Below, piece by piece: positions 23,127-31,821 of a DNA stretch of 64,000 nt (within the stretch, counting starts at the first letter, position 1; every line of letters begins with the position of its first letter). Below the pieces are notes generated by a model. It ran no database searches. It was given only the letters and a program-made list of their open reading frames with translations, and was not told the origin of the DNA. This DNA comes from Ovoidimarina sp038744785. GTDB taxonomy: Bacteria > Pseudomonadota > Alphaproteobacteria > Rhodobacterales > Rhodobacteraceae. The position numbers and the translations under genes are program-made. Location of the stretch: NCBI GenBank assembly GCA_038744785.1, contig JBCDLX010000026.1:1-64000 (forward strand), given 5' to 3'.

Positions 23127-26100
23127 TCAGGCGACGTCGTCAAGCCGCGACAGCGCTTCGACGATCCGGGCAAGCTCTGCTTCTTTCTCGGCCGCAAGCT
23201 CGCGCGTCTCTGCAACAACGTCTTTGGGGGCGCTTTCCATGAATTTCGGATTCTTCAGCCGCCCGTTCAGGCCGCGAAGATCCTTTTCCAGCTTGTCGCG
23301 GGATTTGGACAGGCGCGCGTGTTCCGCCCCGATGTCGATGATATCCGCAAGCGGCAGGCAATAGGTGCCCCCCGGAACCGTGATCGTGGCCGATCCTTTG
23401 GGCATCGCCGTGGCCGGCGTGATCCCGTCGATCCGGGCGAGGCGCTTGATCAGATCTTCGTTCCGCTCAAACGCCGCGCGGCCTGCATCGTCCAGGTCAA
23501 GTTCCAGAAGCTCGATCTTCAGCGATGCGGGCACGTTCATCTCGCCCCGGACCGACCGGACGTTTTCAATAATCGCGATCACCCAGTCGATTTCACTGTC
23601 CGCGTCCCGGTCGGCAAGGTCCGCCGCCGTGTAGACGGGCCAATCGGCGTGGACGAGCATCTTTGCCCGGTCGCCGCTTGCGCCCCAAAGCTCTTCGGTG
23701 ACGAACGGCATGATCGGGTGCAAAAGGATCAGGCATTGATCCAGCACCCAGGCCATCGTGGCGCGGGTTTCGGCGGCGACGGCCGCGTCGTCGGATGCAA
23801 AGAGCGGTTTTGAAAACTCCAAATACCAGTCGCAGACCTTGCCCCAGACAAAGGCGTAAAGCGCGTTTGCCGCGTCGTTGAAGCGGTAGGCGGCAAGGGC
23901 TGCGTCAACCTCTTCCCGAACCCGCGCGGTTTCGCCCATGATCCAGCGGTTCACGGTGTGGTTCGGGGCGGGCTGGCCCGTATCGCCGGACGCAACCCCG
24001 TTCATCTCGGCGAACCGGAACGCGTTCCACAGCTTCGTGCCGAAATTCCGATAGCCTGCGATCCGCTGCGTGGACAGTTTCAGGTCGCGGCCCATCGCGG
24101 CCATGGATGTCAGCGTGAAGCGCACCGCATCCGCGCCGAATTCATCGACCAGATCAAGGGGGTCAAGGACGTTGCCCAGGGATTTCGACATCTTCTTGCC
24201 CTTCTCGTCGCGGACGAGCGCGTGGACATAGACCGTGTCGAAAGGTCGTTCGTTTACAACGGCATATTGCATCATCATCATCCGGGCGACCCAGAAAAAG
24301 ATGATGTCGAACCCGGTGATCAGGACAGAGGTCGGGAAGTATTTCTTCAGTTCCTCTGTGTCTTCGGGCCAGCCCAGCGTGCCGATCGGCCAGAGGCCGG
24401 AGGAGAACCACGTGTCGAGGACGTCGGGGTCGCGGCGAAGTGTGACGCTCGCCCATCTGATTGATCCATCCTCATACTGAATTCCGCCGGCGGCGCCCAT
24501 GGGAGCAGGAAGTCCCGGTTCGTCAGCGTCGATATGAACGTCTTCGCCCAAGAGGGTTTTGTAAAAGGCCGAAGCCTTTTCTTTTGCGCCTTCAAGTGTT
24601 TCCGCGCAAAAGTGTTCGCCGAACTCATCTATGACGCGTTTCTTGTTCTTTGCGAATTTAGGCCCATACCAAACCGGAATCTGGTGTCCCCACCAAAGCT
24701 GGCGCGATATACACCAAGGTTCGATTTCGCGCAGCCAGTTGAAATAGACCTTCTTGTCCTGCTCGGGCAGAATTTGAACGTCGCCCTTTTCGACCGCCGT
24801 GATCGCGGGGCCGACGATCTTTTCGGCATCGACGAACCACTGATCGGTCAGCATCGGTTCGATGACGACCTTGGACCGGTCGCCGTAGGGCGCCATGATC
24901 TTTTTCGCCTCGACCAGCGGGACCGCCACGACGTCGTCGTCGGCCTTCGGCTTGCCGCCAAGGCGGGCGTCGTCCGAGGTGGTCATGACCGCAAGGCCCT
25001 CGGACGTGATCTGGTCGATCACTCGTTTCCGCGCGTCGAACCGGTCAAGCCCGCGCAGGTCGTCGGGCACAAGGTTGACCGCGTCGCACTCAGCCTCGCC
25101 CAGCGTGCGTTCGCCGCGCGCCACGGACAGGGCCAGCGCGGCCTCTTCGGCATAAGGTTTGCCGTCGGCGCGCATGTTCCCGGCCGTGTCCATCAGCCGG
25201 TACATCGGGATCTTGCCGCGCTTGGCGACCTCGTAGTCGTTGAAATCGTGCGCCCCGGTGATCTTCACTGCGCCCGAGCCGAAATCGGGATCGGGGTATT
25301 CGTCGGTGATGATCGGGATCAGGCGGCGGTGTTCTTTCGGCCCAACGGGGATCTCGCACAACTGACCGACGATGGGCGCATAGCGGTCGTCAGACGGATG
25401 GACGGCAACCGCGCCGTCGCCCAGCATCGTTTCGGGCCGGGTCGTCGCGATCGAGATGTAATCGCGGGTTTCACGCAGAACCTCGTTCCCGTCCTCGTCC
25501 TTCTCAACGTATTCATAGGTCGCCCCGCCGGCGAGCGGGTATTTGAAGTGCCACATATGCCCGTCGACTTCGATGTTCTCGACCTCGAGATCCGAAATCG
25601 CGGTTTCAAAATGGGGGTCCCAATTGACCAGCCGCTTGCCGCGATAGATCAGGCCCTTGTTGTACATATCAACAAAGACGCGGATCACCGCGTCGTGGAA
25701 GTTCTGGCCGCCCGGTGTGTCGCCCGGGTCGCCGGGGGCCCCGGCCATCGTGAACGCCTCGCGATCCCAGTCGCAGGACGCGCCCAGCCGTTCCAACTGT
25801 TCGCGGATATTGCCGCGGGATTTTTTCTTCTGCTCCCAGACGAGATCGAGAAAATCGTTGCGGCTGAAATCCGTGCGGCGCTGGTTCGTCTTCGCCAGTT
25901 CCCGCTCGACAACCATCTGGGTTGCGATGCCCGCATGGTCCGTGCCGGGCTGCCAGAGCGTGTCGAACCCCCGCATCCGGTGCCACCGGATCAGGATATC
26001 CTGAAGCGTGTTGTTGAACGCGTGGCCCATGTGCAGGTTGCCGGTCACGTTCGGCGGCGGGATCACGATGGAAAACGTGTCCGCGCGCGAGGCATTTGCG

Positions 26101-26180
26101 CCCGCGGCAAACGCCTTGGCGTGTTCCCAGGCTTTCATGATCCGCGGCTCTGCGGTCTTGGCGTCGAAGGTCTTGTCCAT
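23127..26180 (-). CDS. valS: Valyl-tRNA synthetase
   Basis: Predicted 1017-residue class I aminoacyl-tRNA synthetase. The HIGH-type motif is PPPNVTGNLHMGHAFNNT near residue 40, the editing (CP1) domain lies between, and the GKKMSKSLGN motif is near residue 665. The C-terminal coiled coil characteristic of ValS (LSKSRDKLEKDLRGLNGRLK, then a charged helix) is intact, so the gene is complete. The start MDKTFDAKTAEPRIM fits the family. Long open frames on the opposite strand within it are shadows. Confidence 0.98.
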   Translation of the reverse strand: MDKTFDAKTAEPRIMKAWEHAKAFAAGANASRADTFSIVIPPPNVTGNLHMGHAFNNTLQDILIRWHRMRGFDTLWQPGTDHAGIATQMVVERELAKTNQRRTDFSRNDFLDLVWEQKKKSRGNIREQLERLGASCDWDREAFTMAGAPGDPGDTPGGQNFHDAVIRVFVDMYNKGLIYRGKRLVNWDPHFETAISDLEVENIEVDGHMWHFKYPLAGGATYEYVEKDEDGNEVLRETRDYISIATTRPETMLGDGAVAVHPSDDRYAPIVGQLCEIPVGPKEHRRLIPIITDEYPDPDFGSGAVKITGAHDFNDYEVAKRGKIPMYRLMDTAGNMRADGKPYAEEAALALSVARGERTLGEAECDAVNLVPDDLRGLDRFDARKRVIDQITSEGLAVMTTSDDARLGGKPKADDDVVAVPLVEAKKIMAPYGDRSKVVIEPMLTDQWFVDAEKIVGPAITAVEKGDVQILPEQDKKVYFNWLREIEPWCISRQLWWGHQIPVWYGPKFAKNKKRVIDEFGEHFCAETLEGAKEKASAFYKTLLGEDVHIDADEPGLPAPMGAAGGIQYEDGSIRWASVTLRRDPDVLDTWFSSGLWPIGTLGWPEDTEELKKYFPTSVLITGFDIIFFWVARMMMMQYAVVNERPFDTVYVHALVRDEKGKKMSKSLGNVLDPLDLVDEFGADAVRFTLTSMAAMGRDLKLSTQRIAGYRNFGTKLWNAFRFAEMNGVASGDTGQPAPNHTVNRWIMGETARVREEVDAALAAYRFNDAANALYAFVWGKVCDWYLEFSKPLFASDDAAVAAETRATMAWVLDQCLILLHPIMPFVTEELWGASGDRAKMLVHADWPVYTAADLADRDADSEIDWVIAIIENVRSVRGEMNVPASLKIELLELDLDDAGRAAFERNEDLIKRLARIDGITPATAMPKGSATITVPGGTYCLPLADIIDIGAEHARLSKSRDKLEKDLRGLNGRLKNPKFMESAPKDVVAETRELAAEKEAELARIVEALSRLDDVA

Positions 26181-26271
26181 GCGCGTCTCTCCGGTTCGGA
26201 CGGGGAGATAGCCCGTGCGCGCGGGGAGTGGAAGGGTTGTTAAGCACGCAAACCGGGACGGCGCGCGCCGA

Positions 26272-26721
26272 TCAGCCCCCGGCAGGTTCGATCATCTCGA
26301 CCCGTGTCGCGTGACGGCCGCCTTCGAACGTGGCGTCAAGGAACGCATCGACGATGCTGATCGCTAGCCCGTGCCCCACGACGCGTGCGCCGATGGACAG
26401 CATATTCGCATCATTGTGCGCGCGGATCATCTGTGCCGAATACGCGTCCGCGCACACGCCGCAACGGATACCCGGCACTTTGTTGGCGGCCATCATGATC
26501 CCTTGCCCCGTTCCGCACAGGATGATCCCATACCGGCAATCGCCCGATGTAACGCGCGCCGCGGCGGCTTGCGCATGCGTGGGATAGTGCGTGCTTTCGG
26601 GGGTCGTAGGGCCAATATCGACCGGCTCCCAGCCCCGCTCTGCGATATGGGCCGCAATGGCTTGCCGCAGCGCGATTGCCACATGGTCGCTCGACAGGAC
26701 GATACGGACGTTTTCGGTCAT
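26272..26721 (-). CDS. rpiB: Ribose-5-phosphate isomerase B
   Basis: Predicted 149-residue RpiB/LacAB-type sugar-phosphate isomerase interconverting ribose 5-phosphate and ribulose 5-phosphate. The N-terminal LSSDHVAIALRQAI contains the D-H pair of the phosphate/active site, and ILCGTGQGIMMAANKVPGIR contains the catalytic cysteine at about residue 70 and the G-GNG-like loop. Length is normal. It is upstream of valS on the same strand with 91 bp between, and downstream of the TauD-like gene. Confidence 0.95.
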   Translation of the reverse strand: MTENVRIVLSSDHVAIALRQAIAAHIAERGWEPVDIGPTTPESTHYPTHAQAAAARVTSGDCRYGIILCGTGQGIMMAANKVPGIRCGVCADAYSAQMIRAHNDANMLSIGARVVGHGLAISIVDAFLDATFEGGRHATRVEMIEPAGG

Positions 26722-26803
26722 GTCTGGATGCGCCTTTTGCCGGTTGGTTGCGACCTGGGCGGTTTAGACCATTCGCAGGCCAGCCGCACAACCCGTGTGC
26801 CCA

Positions 26804-27856
26804 TCAGGCGTCAAGCGGAGCGTGAAGCCGGGTTTCCTTCGTAACAATGCCGCCCCTGTCCCCAACGGCGATCGACCCATATCGCTCTGCAAAGCTTGGC
26901 GGCAGGTCCCTGTCGCCGGGCAGCGACAGCCAAAGCCGCAGAAGGTGGCGGCGCCGTTCGGGCTCGGGCCAATCGGTGAAGCCTGTGCGGTCGTGAAGCT
27001 GCGCGTGGTTATAGACGAACTGCATGTCGCCCGGCTCCAGATCCATGACGAAATGAAGCTTAGGGTCGTTGGCAAACCGATCAAACAAGTCAAGCGCCTC
27101 GATATGGGTCGGCGAAAGCGGGAACGCCCCGTCGAACCGCTGTGCGCTGTCAATGTATTGGCGCTGGTAGCAAACAGTCAGGCGACCGGCATGCCAGGAA
27201 AACACCGGTATTGAGAAGAACGGCTTTGCGCCGGGAGGGATCTCGCCCCGCCGGTCGGTTGAGATCGGATCAAACAGGCACGCACACAAGTCGGGGCGCG
27301 TCGCCATCATCCGATTGTAGATCGTTTCGGCACTGACCAGAAGCGACCGCCCGCCTTCGCGCGCCGTTTGCAGGCACAAAAGCCCGACCACATCGGCGCT
27401 GTCAGTGTGAAAGGTCTGGCGTTCGGCGGTCTGATAGATGCGGGTCTTTGGGTCGGATGACGTGGCGCCCGTATCGCGAACGTGACCCAGAATATGCCCT
27501 GCGGCGTTCTGGGACCTGGCCAAGCCCAGATGCGCGCCGATCCCGCAAAAGACTGTAGCGGCAAATGCTTGGCTATAGGTGTTCACCGGCAGGCCGCGCA
27601 GGATCTCGACCCCGGTGCCGGACCGAAGCTTGTCCTGCAGCTTGCGAAGATGCGCATGGAACCGCGCCAGCGGAAACTCTGACACCGTAATCTCGCCGAT
27701 GTCCTTTTCTAGTTCCAGGTAATGGCGTGCGGCTTGTTCCAGATCGGCAATATCTTCGGGCGTCAGCGTTACCAGCCAACGTTCGGGATGCGCTGCCATC
27801 TCGGCACCGATCCACGCGCCGGGTCCTGTGATCTGGCTTGGGCGATCTTGCGTCAT
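26804..27856 (-). CDS. TauD/TfdA family Fe(II)/2-oxoglutarate dioxygenase
   Basis: Predicted 350-residue non-heme iron oxygenase. The facial triad shows as FHTDSADV (His and Asp, near residue 160) and the distal HDRTGF near 305; RRRHLLRLWL carries the oxoglutarate-binding arginine. I start at the ATG ending at 27856, preceded by AGGAGG, rather than 30 codons further upstream. Members of this subfamily act on diverse carboxylates and amino-acid derivatives; the substrate is unknown and the neighbours give no help. Confidence 0.85.
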   Translation of the reverse strand: MTQDRPSQITGPGAWIGAEMAAHPERWLVTLTPEDIADLEQAARHYLELEKDIGEITVSEFPLARFHAHLRKLQDKLRSGTGVEILRGLPVNTYSQAFAATVFCGIGAHLGLARSQNAAGHILGHVRDTGATSSDPKTRIYQTAERQTFHTDSADVVGLLCLQTAREGGRSLLVSAETIYNRMMATRPDLCACLFDPISTDRRGEIPPGAKPFFSIPVFSWHAGRLTVCYQRQYIDSAQRFDGAFPLSPTHIEALDLFDRFANDPKLHFVMDLEPGDMQFVYNHAQLHDRTGFTDWPEPERRRHLLRLWLSLPGDRDLPPSFAERYGSIAVGDRGGIVTKETRLHAPLDA

Positions 27857-28044
27857 TTGCTCCTCCTGAGCGCACACTGCCTTCGCGCGTATCGCGTCGT
27901 CAGGCCCGATTACGACATCGCGGAACCAGGGTCCGTCACGCGGCAATCAACATTTGACGCAGCGTAGAGGCATAGGGACGCTTTCGTGTCTGGCGCAAGG
28001 ACGAAATCCATGCTAGACGTGCTCCAGGCTAATGGGTGGCATTG

Positions 28045-28953
28045 ATGAGTAAGTACGTATTCGCGGCTTTGGCCGCTCTCCTGATGACGGGTAGCGTTGC
28101 ACAAGCTGCAACGATCCAGCTTTTTCTCGAAGAAGAATTCACGTTCGACGCGTCAGCGTTGGCGTATAAGCCGCCTTCGGCGCCTGGGGACGAAGGGACA
28201 CTGTTTCTGGGAAGTGATTCTGAAGGCCCCGGTCGGGACGGAACGATCACGAAGTGTACGTTGTCGGGCGGGTGTGTAGACGCCTTTGAGACGGGCTTCG
28301 GACAGATCGGCGGGCTCGCGGTTATGGGCGACAATCTGGTTGTTGTGGACACGGTAGCCAGCCAGGCAAAGGTGGGCATCTTCGATTCCGCTGCCACCGG
28401 TGACGCAACGCCGCTTTCGACGTTCGACGCTTTCACGCGGTTTTTTGATGACGATCCTTCGCTCGGGGATCCGGACGCCGTCTATTTCGATGCAAGCACA
28501 AATGAAATCGTCGTGGCCGACGAGTTCGAAGCGCGCCTAGACTTTTACTCGCTCAGCGGGGATTTGCTTCGCAGCTGGGACACCACAAGCTTTTCGGACA
28601 TCTTGACCGAACCCCAGGGGCTGACGCGTGATCCGATCACCGGCAACTACCTGATCGCCAACGACACCGGGGGCACAAACGGTGCGGGGCTTCTGTTCGA
28701 AGTGTCTTCAAACGGCGCGGTTCTGAACACCTATGAGTTCTTCGGGACGGACGACAGACCACTGGTGGATATTGAAGGTCTGTCATTCGATTCGGCAAAC
28801 AATCGCTTGTTTGTCGCTTTCGACCAAGAGGACACCGTCGCGACCTTCGCGTTCACGCCAACGGTCGTGCCGCTGCCGCCAGCCGGCATGTTCCTGTTGG
28901 CGGGTGTCGCGGCATTTGGTTTCGTACGCCGCAAACGTGGAAACCGGGCTTAA
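28045..28953 (+). CDS. Secreted VPLPA-CTERM protein
   Basis: Predicted 302-residue exported protein. A signal peptide (KYVFAALAALLMTGSVAQA) is cleaved near residue 22. The middle consists of short beta-rich repeats with D-P-I-G-NYLIAND-type turns, suggesting a beta-propeller. The C-terminus has the tripartite sorting signal: VPLPPAGMFLLAG, a hydrophobic helix, then RRKRG, the VPLPA-CTERM class processed by an exosortase-like enzyme. No exosortase gene is in the window. The stop overlaps the convergent Lrp-type gene stop by 2 nt. GTG 28036 is an alternative start. Confidence 0.87.
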   Translation: MSKYVFAALAALLMTGSVAQAATIQLFLEEEFTFDASALAYKPPSAPGDEGTLFLGSDSEGPGRDGTITKCTLSGGCVDAFETGFGQIGGLAVMGDNLVVVDTVASQAKVGIFDSAATGDATPLSTFDAFTRFFDDDPSLGDPDAVYFDASTNEIVVADEFEARLDFYSLSGDLLRSWDTTSFSDILTEPQGLTRDPITGNYLIANDTGGTNGAGLLFEVSSNGAVLNTYEFFGTDDRPLVDIEGLSFDSANNRLFVAFDQEDTVATFAFTPTVVPLPPAGMFLLAGVAAFGFVRRKRGNRA

Positions 28954-29381
28954 ACGGCCCGGTCGATTTTCTTCGACAGGTGCACCAGGCTTTCTGAGCT
29001 TCGAATTCCGGGAACCATTCCGATTGCGTCCAAAACCCGGTCAAGTTCTTCGGTCGACCCCGTCGATATCGCCAGGATGAAATCGAACCGCCCTGTGGTC
29101 GTCGTGGCCTGCGTGATCTCGGGCATGGATTGAAGCCGTGCCAGCACTTGCGCGGTGCTGCGGGGTTCAATCTGTATCAGGGCTGTCGCCTGGACGCGAC
29201 GCGCATGTCCGGCTGCGCCCAGCCGCACCGTGTATCCAGCGATCACGCCGGACAGTTCAAGCCGGTCCAGACGGGCTTGAACCGTCGAGCGTGCGACACC
29301 GAGCTTCTTGGCCAGAACGGCCACCGGCAGCCGCGCATTTGCACCCAAAAGGCGCAACATTTCTTTGTCGAGGTCATCCAT
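28950..29381 (-). CDS. Lrp/AsnC family transcriptional regulator
   Basis: Predicted 143-residue regulator with an N-terminal helix-turn-helix (about residues 1-55: DKEMLRLLGANARLPVAVLAKKLG, then VARSTVQARLDRLE) and a C-terminal RAM domain (about 65-140) for octamer assembly and amino-acid binding. It is divergent from a decarboxylase of basic amino acids. A perfect palindrome (29394-29413) just upstream of its own start is a likely binding site, so it probably controls itself and the decarboxylase in response to an amino acid. Confidence 0.92.
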   Translation of the reverse strand: MDDLDKEMLRLLGANARLPVAVLAKKLGVARSTVQARLDRLELSGVIAGYTVRLGAAGHARRVQATALIQIEPRSTAQVLARLQSMPEITQATTTTGRFDFILAISTGSTEELDRVLDAIGMVPGIRSSESLVHLSKKIDRAV

Positions 29382-29393
29382 AGTGATCGACAC

Positions 29394-29413
29394 TTCTGAC
29401 GATATGTTCAGAA
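29394..29413. promoter_or_regulatory. Palindrome in the lrp-decarboxylase divergent gap
   Basis: TTCTGA (29394-29399) and TCAGAA (29408-29413) form a perfect 6-bp inverted repeat with an 8-nt spacer, 13 bp upstream of the Lrp-type start codon and 91 bp upstream of the decarboxylase. Size and location fit a dimeric Lrp/AsnC operator. Confidence 0.6.
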
Positions 29414-29503
29414 TTACCAGAAAAATCGACAAAGTGACGACCCATTCCACCGTGGATCTGTCAGAGACTTAGGTGGCGCAAACAACGAAAAGGTCTGACC
29501 CAG

Positions 29504-30655
29504 ATGAGCCGTCTTCCTGCCGTTTGGCCCAACCCGCGAAGTCATCTTCGCACCGTTCAGCCGGATCAGCCTGTGCTCTATTTTCTTCCCGATGCACTGC
29601 ACGCAACAGCGTGCCGCTTTCAGGCTGGGTTTCCCGGGCTGGTGACCTACGCGGTCAAGGCCAACGACTTGCATCCGGTGCTCGAAAACCTGGTGCAGGC
29701 GGGTCTCATGGCTTTCGATGTCGCCTCGCCAGACGAAATCGCAAAGGTTCGCGCGGTGTCCGACACAGTTGAGATACACTACAATAACCCAGTGCGATCG
29801 CAGCGCGAGATCCGGTCGGCCATAGCACAGGGGGTCCGGTCTTTCTCGGTCGACGACATGGGCGAGCTCGAAAAGCTTGCCGCCCTGGTCAGTTCTGCGG
29901 GTGTCGAGGTCTCTGTGCGGATTAAGCTAACCGTTGCGGGCGGATACTACGACTTCGGATCGAAGTTTGGCGCAGAACCGGATCAATGCGTCGTACTTCT
30001 TCGACGCGCCGCTGCGCTGGGTTTCGACACATCGATGACGTTTCACCCGGGGACGCAATGCGAAGAGCCGACCGCGTGGACGGCCTATATCGAAGCGGCG
30101 GCTGAGGTTGCGCGCGCTGCCGGTGTGAAGCTGCACCGATTGAACGTGGGGGGTGGCTTTCCAGCCCACCGGGTTGCCGAAGCTCCCGATCTCGAAGCGA
30201 TTTTTGAACGCATTGCGCAATCGGTGGCGGCAGCGTTCGGACGCGACGCGCCAGATCTCGTTTGCGAGCCGGGTCGGGCGATGGTTGCGGAAGCCTTTCA
30301 ACTTGCTGCTTGTGTGAAATCGCGCAGGGACGACGGACGGGTCTACTTGAACGATGGAGTCTATGGCGGGATGGCTGAGGCTGCGCTGATCGGCTCGGTC
30401 GATCGGACGGCCGTGTTCAGCCCGACGGGCGTACAGCGCGTCGGCCCGCATTTTGACGCGGTGGTGTTCGGACCCACCTGTGACAGTCTGGACCGTATCA
30501 AGGGGACTGTGTCGCTTCCCAGAACAATCGCCGAAGGCGATTACGTCCTCTTCGATGGTATGGGGGGGTACTCGACAGCCACGCTAACCCGTTTCAATGG
30601 CTACGGTGCTCTTGAGATTGTTACAGTGGATCGCGGTTCGGATCACGGGACCTAA
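29504..30655 (+). CDS. Ornithine/lysine-type decarboxylase (alanine-racemase fold, PLP type III)
   Basis: Predicted 383-residue PLP decarboxylase of the eukaryotic-ODC-like fold. The PLP lysine is residue 52 in TYAVKAND; the glycine-rich phosphate loop is LNVGGGFP (about 215-222); the C-terminal FGPTCDSLDRI holds the active-site cysteine and aspartate contributed across the dimer. This group makes putrescine from ornithine or cadaverine from lysine. It is divergent from the Lrp/AsnC-type gene, which may sense the substrate. Confidence 0.9.
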   Translation: MSRLPAVWPNPRSHLRTVQPDQPVLYFLPDALHATACRFQAGFPGLVTYAVKANDLHPVLENLVQAGLMAFDVASPDEIAKVRAVSDTVEIHYNNPVRSQREIRSAIAQGVRSFSVDDMGELEKLAALVSSAGVEVSVRIKLTVAGGYYDFGSKFGAEPDQCVVLLRRAAALGFDTSMTFHPGTQCEEPTAWTAYIEAAAEVARAAGVKLHRLNVGGGFPAHRVAEAPDLEAIFERIAQSVAAAFGRDAPDLVCEPGRAMVAEAFQLAACVKSRRDDGRVYLNDGVYGGMAEAALIGSVDRTAVFSPTGVQRVGPHFDAVVFGPTCDSLDRIKGTVSLPRTIAEGDYVLFDGMGGYSTATLTRFNGYGALEIVTVDRGSDHGT

Positions 30656-30741
30656 ACCAATTGTAAACGAGTTTTCCTCGACGGGTGGGACGACCAGCGC
30701 GATACTTACGTTATGAAAGGCGCTGAAGACAGAGAAGTACG

Positions 30742-31818
30742 ATGAGCCTGATCGCTGGATTGCGCGGGTTTCTTGCCCGGCTCGGACGAGCGGAACAGAC
30801 ACCGCCCCGTCCGGCGCGGGGCCCCCTGGATCACGTGCTGATTATCGACGGGACCATGTCCCGACTTGATCCCGGTTCAGAGACCAATGCAGGCCTGGTT
30901 TACAAGCTCTTGTCCGAGGTTGATCCGGCGGCCGGCCTTTCACTGCGATATGAAGCAGGCGTTCAGTGGCACAGCTGGCGGCACACGCTGGACATCATCG
31001 AGGGGCGGGGGATCAATCGTCAGATCCGTCGGATGTATGGGTTCTTGGCCTCACGCTATCGTCCCGGTGATCGCATTTTTCTTATGGGATATTCCCGCGG
31101 CGCCTATGCGGTGCGCTCGCTTGCAGGCATGATCGACAGGGTTGGGCTCCTCAGGTCCGAGCATGCGACAGAACGCAACATTCAGATCGCCTACCGGCAC
31201 TACCAGCGCTCCACCTGCGGCGCAGCACACAAGGCATTCGTCAAGCGCTTCTGCCACCCGGATGCGCCCATCGAGATGGTTGGGGTCTGGGATACTGTGA
31301 AGGCACTTGGGTTCCGCGCTCCTCTGGTCTGGCGCTGGTCGGAACGGGCGCACATGTTTCATGATCACCGGCTTGGCCGCCAAATTCGAAACGGATTTCA
31401 CGCACTCGCATTGGACGAGACGCGAGAGGCCTTTACCCCTGTGCTTTGGGAGACGCCAGAATATCATACCGGGCATCTCGAACAAGTTTGGTTCAAGGGC
31501 AGCCACGGGGATGTCGGAGGGCAGCTATCTGGATTTCAGGCCGCTCGACCACTGTCGAACATTCCGCTTGTCTGGATGCTGAACAAAGCCGAAGCGCTGA
31601 ACCTTGCGCTTCCCGATGGTTGGCGTGCGCGGTTTCCAACAGATGCCTCTGCGCCGTCCTGCGGCTCGATGCGTGGATGGGGCAAGTTCTTTGTTCTGCG
31701 GAGCCGGCGAACGGTGGGGCGTAATCCATCCGAGGCGCTGCACTCGACCGTCCGGCGCGCCGGACAGACCAGACGCTGGCCGCTGCCTGCGCTGCCCTTT
31801 CGCCGAATGTCGGGATAG
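30742..31818 (+). CDS. DUF2235 domain alpha/beta hydrolase (Tle1-like)
   Basis: Predicted 358-residue protein. It starts with DHVLIIDGTMSR, a characteristic DUF2235 opening, and carries the nucleophile elbow GYSRGAYAVRSLAG (catalytic Ser near residue 117), then VWDTVKALG. DUF2235 includes type VI secretion phospholipase effectors of the Tle1 family, but no VgrG, PAAR or immunity gene is next to it, so a cellular esterase role is equally possible. No signal peptide. It converges on the DUF3095 gene with only 3 bp between stops. Confidence 0.85.
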   Translation: MSLIAGLRGFLARLGRAEQTPPRPARGPLDHVLIIDGTMSRLDPGSETNAGLVYKLLSEVDPAAGLSLRYEAGVQWHSWRHTLDIIEGRGINRQIRRMYGFLASRYRPGDRIFLMGYSRGAYAVRSLAGMIDRVGLLRSEHATERNIQIAYRHYQRSTCGAAHKAFVKRFCHPDAPIEMVGVWDTVKALGFRAPLVWRWSERAHMFHDHRLGRQIRNGFHALALDETREAFTPVLWETPEYHTGHLEQVWFKGSHGDVGGQLSGFQAARPLSNIPLVWMLNKAEALNLALPDGWRARFPTDASAPSCGSMRGWGKFFVLRSRRTVGRNPSEALHSTVRRAGQTRRWPLPALPFRRMSG

Positions 31819-31821
31819 CGC

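Noticed and set aside
24534..26243. A 569-codon plus-strand open frame
   Set aside because: It is wholly antisense to valS, whose motifs are intact. Long antisense frames arise in high-GC coding DNA.
30742..31818. A type VI secretion effector assignment for the DUF2235 protein
   Set aside because: No VgrG, PAAR, Hcp or immunity-type neighbour; the lipase-type fold alone does not establish it.
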